From: Rattus norvegicus
Taxonomy: Eukaryota > Chordata > Mammalia > Rodentia > Muridae
Direction: 5' to 3'
DNA: 64,000 bases
Assembly (NCBI RefSeq): GCF_036323735.1
Contig: NC_086034.1
Coordinates: 36,511,939 to 36,575,938 of the forward strand
Positions 24,426 through 36,361 of this stretch are shown here, piece after piece (positions within the stretch are counted from its first letter, which is position 1; the number at the start of each line of letters is the position of its first letter). A program made the translations under genes and the position numbers. Under the pieces are notes generated by a model that was not told the origin of the DNA, searched no databases, and worked only from the letters and a program-made list of their open reading frames with translations.

Positions 24426-24904
24426 TAAACAAATAAACAATCCTTTTGTGGGAAAATTTGTACCTCCTACAGTAAAAGAATCAACTTTGAAGAAGAGGAG
24501 GCTCATACTAACAGAAAACTGAGGCTAGCATAAAATGCCTTTTTATTAAAAGAATTTCACCTGTGTTTTCCTAAAGTAAACTACATAGGATTTTTTCTGT
24601 CTTTCTCAGAGACACATGTAACATGCTCCTGTTCATTCTGTTTTCACTATTTGGGTGCAGTTAGATATTTTCTTCACTTTAAGATAAACTGATCCAAAAA
24701 TAAATTTTATATCATGAAAATAATGCATTTCTAATCATGTTTATTATCAAGGTTAGCATTGCCATCTATGGCACATATGGCATCATATCGGACTTGACTT
24801 GTCATGCTCACTGTAACACCATATTCTCAAGATTCAGTTCATGTTCTTGATGCTGGTGATAACATACTATTTTCTTATTCGTCTTAGAATACCCATTGCT
24901 TACT
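24426..24904. other. Non-coding DNA, nothing recognised
   Basis: No repeat or exon seen. Confidence 0.45.
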
Positions 24905-25148
24905 AGATCCCTGTCGTTGTCGTCGTCTTCTTCTTCTTCTTCTTCTTCTTCTTCTTCTTCTTCTTCTTCTTCTTCTTCTTCTTCTTCTTCTTCTTCTTCT
25001 TCTTCTTTTTCTTCTTCTTCTTCCTCCTCCTCCTCCCCCTCCTCCTCCTCCCCCTCCTCCTCCTCCTCCTCCTCTTCTTCTTCTTCTTCTTTCTCTTCCT
25101 CCTTCTCCCCCTCCTCCTCCCCCTCCTCCTCCTTCTCCTCCTTCTTCT
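24905..25148. repeat. Polypyrimidine tract, (TTC)n with (TCC)n
   Basis: About 240 bases almost entirely C and T on the plus strand: TTC units first, then blocks of TCC and CCCCT. Its translation gives long Ser or Glu/Lys runs in several frames, which are not genes. Such tracts can form triplex DNA. Confidence 0.97.
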
Positions 25149-25194
25149 TGTTTGTGTGTTTGTTTCTGTTTCTGTTCCTGTTTTTGTTTTTGCT

Positions 25195-25590
25195 TTTATC
25201 AACTTGACACAAATTAGAATTATCTGGGAAGAGGAACCTCAGTTGAGAAAATGCTTCTAACAAATTGCCTGTAGTACATTTTCATGAAATATGTGAGAAG
25301 GTCCAACTCACTAAAGTTGCTACCATCCCTGGGCAGGTAGGTGGTCCTACATGGTATAAAGAAGCATCCTGAGCAAATCATTATTAACGAGCCAGTAAAC
25401 AGTGTTCATCCATGCCCTCTGCTTCACTTCCTGCTTCTTTCCTGTCTTGAACTGTTGCCCTGACTTCCTCAGTGATGGAATGTAGAAGATGAACCTGAGT
25501 TGGAAGATGAAATAAATTCCTTCTTCCCCATGTTGCTTTTGGTCATGTGCTTTATCATAACAGTAGAAATGCCAAGACAATCTTAATCTA
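25195..25590 (+). mobile_element. Rodent 'tcaacttgacac' repeat, near complete
   Basis: Starts atcaacttgacacaaatt (25198-25215) and continues through the family's body to the end near gtagaaatgccaag (25563-25576). It contains the typical polyadenylation-like part (gaaataaattccttc, 25509-25523). It abuts the polypyrimidine tract. LTR or DNA transposon origin is undecided. Confidence 0.65.
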
Positions 25591-26019
25591 TTCTCTTGGA
25601 ATGCTCCTCAGACTCAAGGTGTTTGCAGCTGGTTTCTGTTTTATGATAGATACTTAGTAAATCAAATACTTCACTGTGGTAACTCTTCAGACATCTATAA
25701 ATCTCATCATCTAGTGTGTGTATTTTTTTAAATCTCACCTCATAAAAACCCTCATTCCACCTCTCATTCCAACTTATTTGGCGCTGTTAAAAGTTTCCTA
25801 TAAAATCATACCAAGTCAACCACTCAGCTGGACATAAACACTGTTGTTTCCATAAGAAAACTTCAGTAACCATAAGTAGGTTTGTTCAACAATTTGTGGA
25901 TCTAATTATTTCTTCCATTTACATTAAAGGGCTCTATGCTTCCTATACTGTTCAACAATGTCCTGACTCTCAGAAAACAGAGCCTAATTTTAACTATTTT
26001 AAAAACCACCCTCTTTGAT
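25591..26019. other. Non-coding DNA, nothing recognised
   Basis: No repeat or exon confidently seen. The right end may hold the start of the L1 3' UTR that follows. Confidence 0.4.
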
Positions 26020-26295
26020 CCACTAGAAAGACCTAGATGCCAGGGATACAAATGGTTCCCAGGACTCAACCATACTGACATTAGGCAAAATACCCAACAA
26101 AGGAGAAACAGAACCTGTAGAGACCATATCCAGAGGTTATGCACCACCCCCCGGTTGAGGGATGGGGCCACCCACCCATCTCAAAAATATTAACCCAGAA
26201 GTGCTCCTGTCTAAATGAAATTCAGAGACAAAGACTGAAGGAATGTCCCTCTAGAGACTACCCCACCAATGGATCTAATCCCATCTGCAGACACC
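26020..26295 (+). mobile_element. L1 3' UTR, plus strand (left part of an interrupted copy)
   Basis: Plus-strand L1 3' UTR, with parts such as cagaggttatgcaccac (26131-26147) and ccacccatctcaaaaatatt (26172-26191). It is interrupted by an antisense L1 at 26310 and resumes at 26764. The copy is 5'-truncated and has no ORF2. Confidence 0.8.
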
Positions 26296-26309
26296 AAACC
26301 CAGACACTA

Positions 26310-26749
26310 TTTTTTCTTTTATTGAATTTTATAATTTAAATTTTAAATGTTATCCCCTTTCCTGTTTTCCCCTCCAGAACCCCACTATCCCACCCTCCCT
26401 CCTTCTATGAGGGTGCTCTCTCACCTTCCCACTAACTCCCTACCACCTCCAGCCCTGACCTTCCCCTACACTGGGGCATCTATCCTTGAGAGGACCAAGA
26501 GCCTTTCCTGCCATTGATGCCCCACAAGGCCATCGGAGCCATAGGTTCATCCCTTTGTACTCTTGGGATGGTGGTTTAGACCCTGGAAATTCTGGGGTCT
26601 GGTTGGTTGATACTGTTGTTCTTCTTATGGGGTTCCAAACTCCTTCAGTTCTTTCTCTAGCTCCTCCGTTAGGGACCCAATTCTCAGTTCAGTGGTTGGC
26701 TGCAAGCATCCTCCTCTGTATTTGTCAAGCTCTGGCAGAGGAGACAGCT
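26310..26749 (-). mobile_element. 5'-truncated L1 3' UTR nested in another L1, minus strand
   Basis: Starts with the tail complement at 26310 and runs through the L1 3' UTR on the minus strand to 26749. It is bounded by a perfect 14-bp TSD, aaacccagacacta, at 26296-26309 and 26750-26763. Removing it joins the two halves of the plus-strand L1 in register. Confidence 0.93.
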
Positions 26750-26763
26750 AAACCCAGACACTA

Positions 26764-27310
26764 ATGCTGATGCCAAACAGTGCTTGCTGACAGGGGCCTG
26801 GTATAGCTTTCCCCTGAGAGGCTCTGCGAGAGTCTTACCAATACAGATGTGGAGGCTCGCAGCCAAACATTGGACTGAGCACCAGCACCCCAATGGAGGA
26901 GTTAGGGGAAGGACTAAAGGAACTGAAGAGGTTTGCAACCCTATAGGTAGAACAATATCAACCAACAAGAAGCCCCTGAGCTCCCAGGGACTAAACCACC
27001 AACCAAAGAGTAAACATGGAGGAACCCATGGCTCCAGCTCCAAATGTAGCAGAGAATTGCCTTTCTGGCATCAATGGGAGGGGAGTCCCTTGGTCCTATG
27101 TAGGATAGATGCCCCAGTGTAGGAGAATGATAGGATGGTAAGGCAGTCATAGATGAAGTCACAGAAGCAGGGGGAAGGTGGAGATAGGATAGGGAGTTTG
27201 TAAAGGAGTAACCAGGAAGGAGAATATCATTTGAAATCTAAATAAATAAAATAACCAAGAGAAAAAGAAATATTCAAAATAATAAAAACAAAAACAAAGC
27301 AAGACAAAAA
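26764..27310 (+). mobile_element. L1 3' UTR, plus strand (right part of the interrupted copy)
   Basis: Continues the plus-strand L1 3' UTR to its end, with gtagcagagaattgcc (27046-27061), a G-rich part near 27160-27210, and an A-rich tail from about 27235 to 27310. Confidence 0.85.
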
Positions 27311-28280
27311 ATTACTCCCCTCCCCCTTTAATTTGGTGCCATAAAAGTGCAGCTACTTTCTACATAGTTTTGAAGTTTGACTTTACTTGTAGAATATCAA
27401 GTATCTCTTTTTAATATAGTCACCAAAGTAGATCATAAATTCCTTAAAAGTAAATTTATGCTTATTTAACACATGTTAAATTTAAGAAAGTAGCATCATT
27501 ACCATTTTGAAGATATATACAGTTCAACTTATGACCAAGAGTCATCCATCAACCTGCCAGTGCTTCTGAATTGTAGAATGATGTTCTTATAAAATAATAT
27601 AATAGTCAAGGGTATTATTTGAATATTTAATTTTTTCTGAGATTTGTATGACAAGAAAACCAAAATATTCCTTTCAAGGAAACTCAGAGTCTTGGAACAC
27701 GTATTTTATTTTGATCCTAATGCATACAAGATTGAGTTAGCCCATCTGGTTATCGACAAAAATAGTTTATTAATGTTGAAAATTTTGATGTAACCAGGAT
27801 TTGCTATGTTCTCCAAAATCTGTGCAGTAATGAGTACTACTCTTGCTCTTGACTGGAGCTGATATTCTATCACTGGAAAGGTTCTGTGAACATTCAACTG
27901 AACATAATTGCTGTATACCTCTATTTTATGTCAATTTTGACTTCCAAAACCATTTAGAAACTTTTGTTGTACTTGCAAAACCATATTATTTAACTCTGAG
28001 ATGAAAAATAAAGATCATATTTATCAGTTTAGGCTATTTCTCATGCCCTCAAATAGGTTTTATGCCTGTTAGTATCTTAGAGGTTGATTTGGTAATGGTG
28101 TGAATAATATTAAAATACATATTTATTTTGCATGGGATTTTTATTTTCATCATATCCATTGTTAAAATGTATATTAACGTACATATGGACATAAAGATAA
28201 AAGCTTCACCATCATTTTTTTTCTGTAGATAAGTCATGTGTTGTTATGAAAGTACCATTCAAGAAAAGCCAAGCATTTTG
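27311..28280. other. Non-coding DNA, nothing recognised
   Basis: About 1 kb without a nameable repeat or exon. Confidence 0.45.
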
Positions 28281-28585
28281 TCTTGGTTATGGTTTCTATT
28301 GCTGAAATCAATCACTAAGACCTAAAATCAAAGTTGGGAAAGAGGAGCTGATGCAGAAAGAATGGATGGGTGCTGTGCACAGGCTTGCTCCCCATGGATG
28401 ACTCAAACTGTTTTCTTACAGAACCCAGGACCATATCTGAGAGATGGTACCACTCACAATGGGATTGGACCACCCGATGAATTACTAATTAAGTTGGAGA
28501 GGCTTGTATACAAACTGATCTTATGAAGGCATTTTCTCAGTTGAGACACTCACCTTACTAGTTATGCTACATTGATGTGAAACTA
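28281..28585 (-). mobile_element. Rodent 'tcaacttgacac' repeat, minus strand
   Basis: The complement of the family: ggttatggtttctattgctg (28285-28304) is its end, and agaacccaggaccat (28420-28434) and gaaggcattttctcagttgag (the part from 28525) belong to the body. A part of it (28402-28534) recurs with 93% identity at 29488-29620. Confidence 0.68.
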
Positions 28586-29320
28586 GCCAGTAAACATCTA
28601 AATGATTTGTTTTTGCTTGAGACATGAAAAGGAAACCTTACTTTATTAAAGGTGTCATTTATGGTGTTGTGGTATAATTCATGGTACATTCTTTAGTTTT
28701 AATCAATTTAAACACTCATTTAGCATCTATCTGTATGTATATACAACCCCTCTTGCTTTCACATATAAATAATAATATGGCAGTATTATCTAATGGATGT
28801 TTTAATCTACCTACTCCTGTATATCCACGATAGAAACAACTTCTATGACTTTCATTGAAAATTACAAATGAATGGCTTAACTGAGAAATGTACTTTCAAA
28901 TGAGTAATGGACTAAGCAAACGAAGAGCAGGAAGAACATTAATGTACATTTCCTCTTAAACTTCCCGCAATTCTTGACTGCCCACTAGATTATCAGTTCA
29001 GCACGGCCACACACAAGGTATATTAATCAACTATGGCTCCAGCTTTTCTCCCTTAAGTATCTTTCCAACTTAGTAGCTAATCAAACATAATGATGTCAGA
29101 GTTAATGATTTGCGAACAGAGGCTCCATAGACCTATGTCTATGTATGCTTGTATAAAACAGCTGTGAGAGTTGTATATTTCAATTTGCTGAATTATTGTA
29201 GGCTATTATTTTGGTATCATTTAGGTATAATAATTTATTTACTGTTTGTGAGTGTATATATGTGTGATTGTATGCTGTGTATACAAATATGAACATATAC
29301 ATGTGTATTTATATGTACAT
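28586..29320. other. Non-coding DNA, nothing recognised
   Basis: No nameable repeat or exon. The right end is rich in TG and TA dinucleotides. Confidence 0.45.
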
Positions 29321-29324
29321 TCAT

Positions 29325-29755
29325 ATAGGTATGTGTGTGCATATGTATTTGTGAACACCAGAGGTAGGACATGTTTTTCAATCACTATCCACTTTATTAT
29401 CTGAGACAGATCCTCTGACTACACCAAGAATTCATCAATTTGGATAGGCTGAGTGTTCAGCATGAAATAGGTTTCAGCATGAAATAGCTCAAACTGTTTT
29501 CTTACCTAACTCAGGACCATATCTGAGAGATGGTACCACTCACAATGGGATTGAACCACCCGATGAATCACTAATTAAGTTGTAGAGGCTTGTGTACAAC
29601 CTGACCTTATGAAGGCATTTAAAATATTTACCTATTTGTTTAGTACCAGGTCTACATACACCTACCAGAGTGACCCTTTTTATGTGAATGCTGGGTATGT
29701 GTGCTCAGTTCTTCATTCTTGAATGTTCTGTTAACTCAGCAACATCTCTAACCTT
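29325..29755 (-). mobile_element. Degenerate SINE-like rodent repeat, minus strand, interrupted
   Basis: The left part (29340-29450, with cactttattatctgagacag at 29390-29409) and the right part (29626-29755, ending in the complement of a tRNA-like head around aactcagcaacatctc at 29733-29748) fit one old rodent SINE-type repeat. They are separated by the 29456-29620 segment, which has another origin. The family name is uncertain. Confidence 0.4.
29488..29620 (-). repeat. Duplicated fragment of the repeat at 28402-28534
   Basis: These 133 bases match 28402-28534 over the same length, with 9 substitutions and no gaps. Neither end of the family is present. A 15-base direct repeat (ttcagcatgaaatag at 29456-29470 and 29473-29487) lies just to its left. 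This looks like a templated local copy more than an independent transposition. Confidence 0.8.
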
Positions 29756-29934
29756 CTCTTTGACTAATCATTTCAACACATTTATTGAGAATCTATTTAG
29801 AGTGAAGGATATTGACTTTAAGTAGAGCTTGCTGTCAAGTGTTCTGCACCCTCATGAAAAAAAATAGTAAAGATAAACAAACCTGGCATACTCTCGTGAC
29901 GTATTTTTTTCTAAATGTAATGTATATTCATCAG

Positions 29935-30160
29935 CATTCAGGACAGTAGGCAACACACCTCACCAAGGCAACTCAGTTGTGCTCACCCTGGTAGCAACGG
30001 TGAGGGTGAGCTGATCCAAGAGCATGAAAGCAAGAAAGCCAATGCTGTCCCTTGAGAGCTGTAGCATTGTGTGAACTAACCGGGGTAGGGCTGGAGTGGT
30101 TGCCCTGGTGGTATGGATATGAGAGAGTTAGCAGGCTGACTAAGTCAGCTAGCTCCCAGG
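29935..30160. other. GC-richer segment, probable old rodent repeat
   Basis: Two loosely similar modules around caccctggtagcaacgg (29985-30001) and tgccctggtggtatgg (30101-30116) recall a GC-rich rodent repeat I cannot name. No coding function is apparent. Confidence 0.35.
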
Positions 30161-30164
30161 CCTA

Positions 30165-31785
30165 CTTCTGGGTGAACCCTCTCAGGAGACAATTAAATCA
30201 TGCTAGGTTCCTATCTGCAATCATAGAGAGCATCATTAATAGTGTCAGCCCTTGACTCTCTCACATAGGATGGTTCTCAAACTAGGGCAGTTGGTGATGG
30301 GCTGTTCCCTCAGTCTCCATCCCATTCTTGTCACTTCATATATTCTAGACAAGACAAACTTTGAGATGAAGGTTTTGTGGGTGGATTTATATGCCCCTTC
30401 ATCCTCTGGAAGTCCTGCATGGCTACAGGAGAGGGCCACTTCAATCTTTATATCCCTCTCTGGTAGGAATCTCAGGTAGGGTTATCACCATAAAATCCCT
30501 GTATCTTTATGTATCTCAGGATTTCAGTTACTCAATACATATATCCCCCACTGCCAAGTTGATTTCTATTCTCAGTTCCAGCCTCTCCTGCCCACTCTCA
30601 TGACATACCTGAACACCAACCCTTTTCCCCATCACAATATCTCCAACCTAGATCTCTTTCCTCATCCACCTCAGATAACTATATAGTTTGCCCTTCTGAG
30701 TGAGATTTGAACATCTTCCTTTGGGACCAAATTTCTTTGGGTCTGTAGGTTTTAGCATGGTTTTCTTGCACTTTATCGCTAAACCCACTTACAGGTGTAC
30801 ATTCCAAATACATAGTTTTGGCTCTGTGTTACCTCAATTCAAGATGGTATTTATAGGTTCCATCAATTTGCTTTCAAATTTAATGATGTCTTTTTTTAAA
30901 TAGTTGAATAGTATCCCTTTGTGTATATGTACCACATTTTTTATCTATTCTTCAGTCAAGGGAGATCTAAGTTATTTCCAACTGCTGGCTAATATGAATA
31001 AAGCTGCTATGAACCTAGTTGAGTAAGTGTTCCTGTGGTATAGTGGGGCATTGTTTTGGATATATTCTCAGGAGTGATATACCTAGGGGTGAGGTAGAAG
31101 AATGATTCTGATTTTTCTGAGAAACTGACAAATTGATATCCAGAAAGTTGTACATGGTTTCACTCCCACCAGCAGCAGAAGAATGTTCCTATTACTCTAC
31201 ATCCTCACTAGCATGTCCTTTGACCTGAGTTTTGATCTTGGTGATTCTGAAGGGTGTAAGGTGGAATCTCAGGGTCGTTTTGATTTGTGTTTCCCTGAAG
31301 ACAAAGGACATTGAACATCTAAGTGTTTCCTAGTGATTAAAGATTCCTCTCTTGAGATTTCTATTCAGCTCTGTACCCAATTTTTAAAATTGGATTATTT
31401 AGGTAGTTGGTATATAATTTATTAAGTTCTGGATATTAGGTCTCTTTCTGATATAGAACTGGTAAAGATAGTTTCACAACCTGTAGGCTACCCTTTTGCC
31501 CCATTGACAGGGTCTTTTGCTTTTCAGTTTCATGAGGTCCCATTTATGAATTGTTGATTCTACAGAGAGAGACATTGGTGTTCTGTTCAGGAAATTGTCT
31601 CCTGTACAAATGCATTCACTTTGTCTTCTATTAGGTTTAGTGTATCCACTTTATTGTTGAGATCTTTGATTCACTTGAACTTGAATTCTGTGCAGGGTAA
31701 CAGATTTGGACCTATTTTCATTCTTCTATATGCAGACATCCAGGTAGACAATCATCACTCTAGAAGATGCTTTCTTCTTTTTTTT
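30165..31785 (-). mobile_element. Lx-type L1, 3' UTR and ORF2 C-terminal half, minus strand
   Basis: An old rodent L1 read on the minus strand. The 3' UTR runs from about 30165 to about 30870. ORF2 follows, with the C-terminal segment near 30890-31040 and the part upstream of it to 31785, where the copy is truncated. Identity to the young L1s in this window is clearly lower, and frames are broken throughout. Confidence 0.8.
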
Positions 31786-32751
31786 AGAACATTTTAATTG
31801 ATAAATTATATTTTAAAATTCAACTCTTCTAAGATATTTTTTGCTAAATATCTTACAATGAGAAATTGTAATAAAAGATTTGCAAGCAGTGATGGATTAG
31901 AGATAGCATGCACTGACTATTATTTGATAAACTGAAGAAAAGTTGGTGACTCATCAACATTAAATAAGATGGGTTGTGTAGTAAGAAATAATATTAAAAT
32001 ATGAATAAAATAGCATAATAAAATATATTTCTCTTTCATGCACTTTTACAACCTAGAATTTTATACTCAATGATCCTCAAAACTTTAAGTAGCACACTTC
32101 ATTGTTTTATCTTGCTTTTCTGGCTCCAGGGCCTTAAAATCTTCTTAATGCAAAGAAGAATTTAAGAAAATATATTATACTAGAAGTAACTTTCACACAT
32201 ATCCCATGCTTGTATCTCAAGAATATCATCACACTCATGCATAAGAGGGCTAGGCAATGACATTGGTACATGTGATTTTAGTGGTCTTGACTCTGTGAAA
32301 TCTTCCATTTTATCATCTTATATTTATCTGTAGAATCACAGTCTAGAACATTGTGAAGAGAAAGTATGAATGTTGGGAATTTTTAAAAGATTAATAAAAA
32401 TAAGTTAAATATTTTACAATGAACTATAATTTTATTTAAAAATATTTGTTTTATTTTTTTCACTTAGTTTGCTCAACAGAAAGCCTTCCCAAGAAGTTAT
32501 ATAGACTTAGAATAAATAAATAAAGGATAACATAAACATTTCTTAAATTCAATGTTCAGAATGGTTAAGTTTACATTGAATCAATCATCTTAATATTGTT
32601 GTATTACTCAGAGCCCAAAAATGTATCTTTCATACAGGAAGAAACAAACAAAATCATTGGCCCTCATGGAACATCTGCTTGTACATCTGAATTAAATTAT
32701 TAACAAATTCTCTCTTACTAATTGATATCAACAAGTCATTAAATCTTGAGT
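31786..32751. other. Non-coding AT-rich DNA, nothing recognised
   Basis: About 1 kb with no named repeat or exon. Confidence 0.45.
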
Positions 32752-32857
32752 CATTAAATATTTTATAAAGCTTAAAGAATAAATGTTTTTGTGTTCTCCG
32801 AGCTATCTCATTGTTTTGTTCCTTTATCAAATAACAGTAGTAGTTTTTCCCCTAGAG
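32752..32857 (-). repeat. Inverted copy of the repeat end at 33995-34079
   Basis: The complement matches 33995-34079 at 82 of 85 aligned bases, including a perfect 23-base block (32835-32857 against 33995-34017). It has one extra stretch of about 21-22 bases near 32813-32834. Confidence 0.85.
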
Positions 32858-33589
32858 TTTTAGACCTAACCACTAGAATCCTTCACCAACTTAATCAATT
32901 GCTGCAGTTACTACAGGATTGTACGTAATTCTTTTCTGATACAAAATAGGCAAATATGAAATTTCTCTTGAACAATGAGTCACATAAAAAGTATAATAGC
33001 ATGGGTCATTTTAGAAGAAACTTACAGTATCATTTCTTGATATATGATATGCATAGATGTGTGTACATGTATGTGTATATGCATATATACATGTACAAAT
33101 GTATTTGTTTTACTAGTGCAGTAATCAGCCCTTTCTCCAAACTGAGCTCATTACTACTGGAGTACTGTTGCTCTAAGGCCTTTCAAAAGATTAATACACA
33201 AATTACATGTTTATGCTAACCAATGTTTACATATGCATGGCTATGCTGTTTATATATGATTATCAATATATGTTTTTGTTTTGTTTTGTTTTCATTGTTG
33301 TTTTTGTTTGTAGAGTGCATTTTCTAAGTTCAAGAAGCTAATTGTTTGGAGTAGAGATGAAATGCCACTAAGCCAAACTCTAAGATCATATAAGAAAATG
33401 ATGATCACACGTGCCAAGTACAAACAAAAGTATGCTTTCCTAATTAAAAGAAATCTACCTATAGTACTATAGAACATTGCGTTCTTTCATTTTCTAGTTC
33501 TTTATTTTAACTTATTTTCATATACTATATCTTGATCATATTTTCTCTTTCCTTTACCTTTTCAAATCCTACCTGCAACCATAGGCACC
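32858..33589. other. Spacer between inverted copies, with a TTTTG run
   Basis: Mostly unique. A TTTTG-type simple repeat lies at 33272-33310, and a possible old L1 3' UTR scrap at 33480-33580. Confidence 0.4.
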
Positions 33590-34079
33590 ACAATGGATCC
33601 CCAAAAAATGATAGCAACAGGCTACTGTCAAGGCTATTGATAACTTGATTGTAAGGCTCAACTGGTAGAGATTCAGCTCCTATATGCAACAAACATAGAT
33701 AATATGAGCTGGTGCTGAACTAGAAGCCATATCCCTACTTAATAGCAGTCACAGCACTGTAAAGTACTTGACACGCTACCACAGAAGAAAAGAATTTACC
33801 AACAATAACCAGTTAGCTACAAAACCTGCCAATCACCACAGTAAGCTTCGTTTAAGATACACTTGTACATTAGTGTCACAGATGTTAAGAAGGTAACCAA
33901 TAACTTTCTAATGAGGTATAAAACTTACACCATGAGATAGAAACTATGTCTCACACTAAAACATCCAATAACCTGAGACTAGACAGGTCATTGGCTCTAG
34001 GGGAAAAACTACTACTGCAATGAGATAGCTCTGAGAACACAAAAACATTTATTTTTTAAGCTTTATAAAAGATTTAATG
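33590..34079 (+). mobile_element. Rodent interspersed repeat, family not named
   Basis: The order aggctactgtcaaggct (33619-33635), aaaacctgccaatcaccac (33820-33838), ccaataacctgagactag (33965-33982) and aggggaaaaactactactg (33999-34017) recalls a common rodent repeat of LTR or unknown class. Its right end has a nearby inverted partner at 32752-32857. Confidence 0.5.
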
Positions 34080-34360
34080 TTTTTTTATTTTTAATATATA
34101 AGATTTGATCTCTTTTCTAGGTATTTATAGCACAACTTTAAGATCATATTATCAAAAAATATTGGATTTAGTTTAATTTGCAAAAATATGATCAAATAGT
34201 ATTCATTGAAAAGTATGTTAATTTATTATCAATATAGGTAAATATATTAAAATAAGATGTACATATTTTCTTTTCTTGAACATGAATCCAGTGCCTGTTT
34301 ATGTGGGTTTCTCTTGCTGAGAAAATTTGGCCTCTAGCCACATTACAATATTTCTAAACA

Positions 34361-34460
34361 TTCATATACATATATATATACACATATGTATATATGTATG
34401 TATATATATATACACACACACATACACACACATATATATATATATATATGTATATATATG
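34361..34460. repeat. Mixed (TA)n/(CA)n microsatellite
   Basis: Alternating TA, TG and CA stretches over 100 bases. Confidence 0.93.
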
Positions 34461-34518
34461 AAGCTATTTGTAGTATTATTGGCTTTGCTGGATTTTGAAA
34501 AATATAATAAGAAAGGCA

Positions 34519-34519
<1 letters not shown>

Positions 34520-34569
<50 letters not shown>
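34520..34569. repeat. (TG)n microsatellite
   Basis: A pure TG run of about 48 bases, 60 bases from the preceding mixed repeat. Confidence 0.96.
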
Positions 34570-34572
<3 letters not shown>

Positions 34573-35129
34573 ATACATGAACTGCAAAAGAAACTGATGA
34601 TATGGAAGTAGATATTTTTAAGACATGCCTAATTGATGTTAGATTTTAACCCTTAACATGAGTTTTGTATACCTATTCAAGGTCTTTGATAGAGGTCTTT
34701 GATAAAGATATTATTGAAATTCATGAAAGAGGTTAAGAAGGCAATAATTATGAGTATAATAAAAAATAAAGTTTATGGATAAAGATTTATTCTTTGTAAT
34801 GATTAGAGTACAAAATATCATTATAAATAGAGTCTTGGTAAAGTAACAGTGTACACCTAAATTTGATTTATGACTAGGGCATGTCGCCTGATTAAATTGG
34901 TCATTGGATTGTTGAGTACAGCATCTACACCCTTAACAAATATATTGAAAGTCGCCTCACACTGTCTACTTGATTGAAACTAAATATGTCTTACTTGATT
35001 CTCTGTGCCACTAATTGACCCAGTTTACTCACAAATGTATCCACACTCCAGCTGTGCTTTCTCTTCCACCCTGAGAACAACTAATTTCCAAAGTTCAAAT
35101 TTTCATTCTGCAAGTTTAAAGGGTCAGAA
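34570..35129. other. Non-coding DNA, nothing recognised
   Basis: No repeat or exon seen. Confidence 0.45.
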
Positions 35130-35500
35130 ATATTAAGTGGTTATTCAGCCATAAAAATGTACAAAGTCTGTCAATTGGAGTCCAAAACATGAGACTGAGG
35201 GACATTATATTGGATTAAACATCACATAATCTCACTTAAATATGACAGGTAAAATGTTAGTCTCACAGGCAACACTAATTACTAGAGTCTGGGAAGAATA
35301 TAGATGGGTGGAGGGAGGGAAAACACATGGTTAATGGAGAAGTCTGTAATATAGCAGGGTGTAGTATAACCATGGCTGAAAAATAATCCAGTGAACATTT
35401 CCAAATAACTAGGGGAGAAGGTTCTAAATATTCTCAGTTCACACAAATACTAATTATTTTAGATGAAGGGACCTGTAAGTCTCCATAATGTGATAAATAC
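35130..35500 (+). mobile_element. Ancient L1M ORF2 end and 3' UTR, plus strand
   Basis: Follows the order of mammal-wide L1M 3' ends: ttattcagccataaaaatg (35141-35159), aatctcacttaaatatgac (35228-35246), tactagagtctgggaagaat (35280-35299), and the later 3' UTR part. Diverged but collinear for about 370 bases. Confidence 0.72.
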
Positions 35501-35754
35501 ATGTTGAATAAATCCTGAAATGTTAGTGTATTTTCTTAGTGGAATTTATGCAGATACACGTGGTACATATTAAAGAGGTCAACTTAAATTACATCTTACT
35601 TTATCAGTGTAGATGAATATGGTCACATGAAATACTTGAATATAATACTGTGTATAGAAATGTATGCATATATTGAATAAATAATTCACGATTGATCAAA
35701 TAATATTCACAACAGTCTGTTCACTTCCATTCAATAAATTAAAAAAGCAACAGC

Positions 35755-35799
<45 letters not shown>
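35755..35799. repeat. (GA)n microsatellite
   Basis: A pure GA run of 45 bases. Confidence 0.97.
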
Positions 35800-35801
<2 letters not shown>

Positions 35802-36045
35802 GTTAGCCTGTAGGATGAGAGATAAAATCCATCCAGAAGAACAGTGTACTGTGTTCTGACTTCCCCCTATTAGACATGAACTGCCTCCTTTATTTTCTTC
35901 CTAGACTAGTGAATTTTTATGTTTCATTTGCAAAAGACAGGAGATTTTACTCTACATACAGTAGTAAAAGTCTTGGTTGAATCCACTTAGAATCACATCT
36001 GTAGAGAGAATATAAGCAATAAACCTGGGATAATTTATTTCTGAA

Positions 36046-36046
<1 letters not shown>

Positions 36047-36107
<61 letters not shown>
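36047..36107. repeat. Compound (TA)n(TG)n microsatellite
   Basis: About 24 bases of TA followed by 37 bases of TG. Confidence 0.97.
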
Positions 36108-36110
<3 letters not shown>

Positions 36111-36361
36111 CTAATTTATTCTAATTTTACCATCAACTCCTATTAGGAATAATTGCTTCTTATTTTAGTATGCAAGGTCTATTTACTTTAATATTTTTTC
36201 ATTTCCTATGTAAACTGAAGATGCTCCAAGAGAAGAAAAGCAATGCTGTTTTTTAATCAAATTTGATTTACACTTTACACTAAGAAAATTCAGGAGAAAT
36301 TTTATTTAAAAATATCGACAATGCATTCCTTAAGTTTAATTCTACATAGTACCCCAAATTT

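Noticed and set aside
24808..25263. Long acidic or serine-rich open frames over the pyrimidine tract
   Set aside because: They are the translation of TTC/TCC repeats in several frames and on both strands, with no other protein character.
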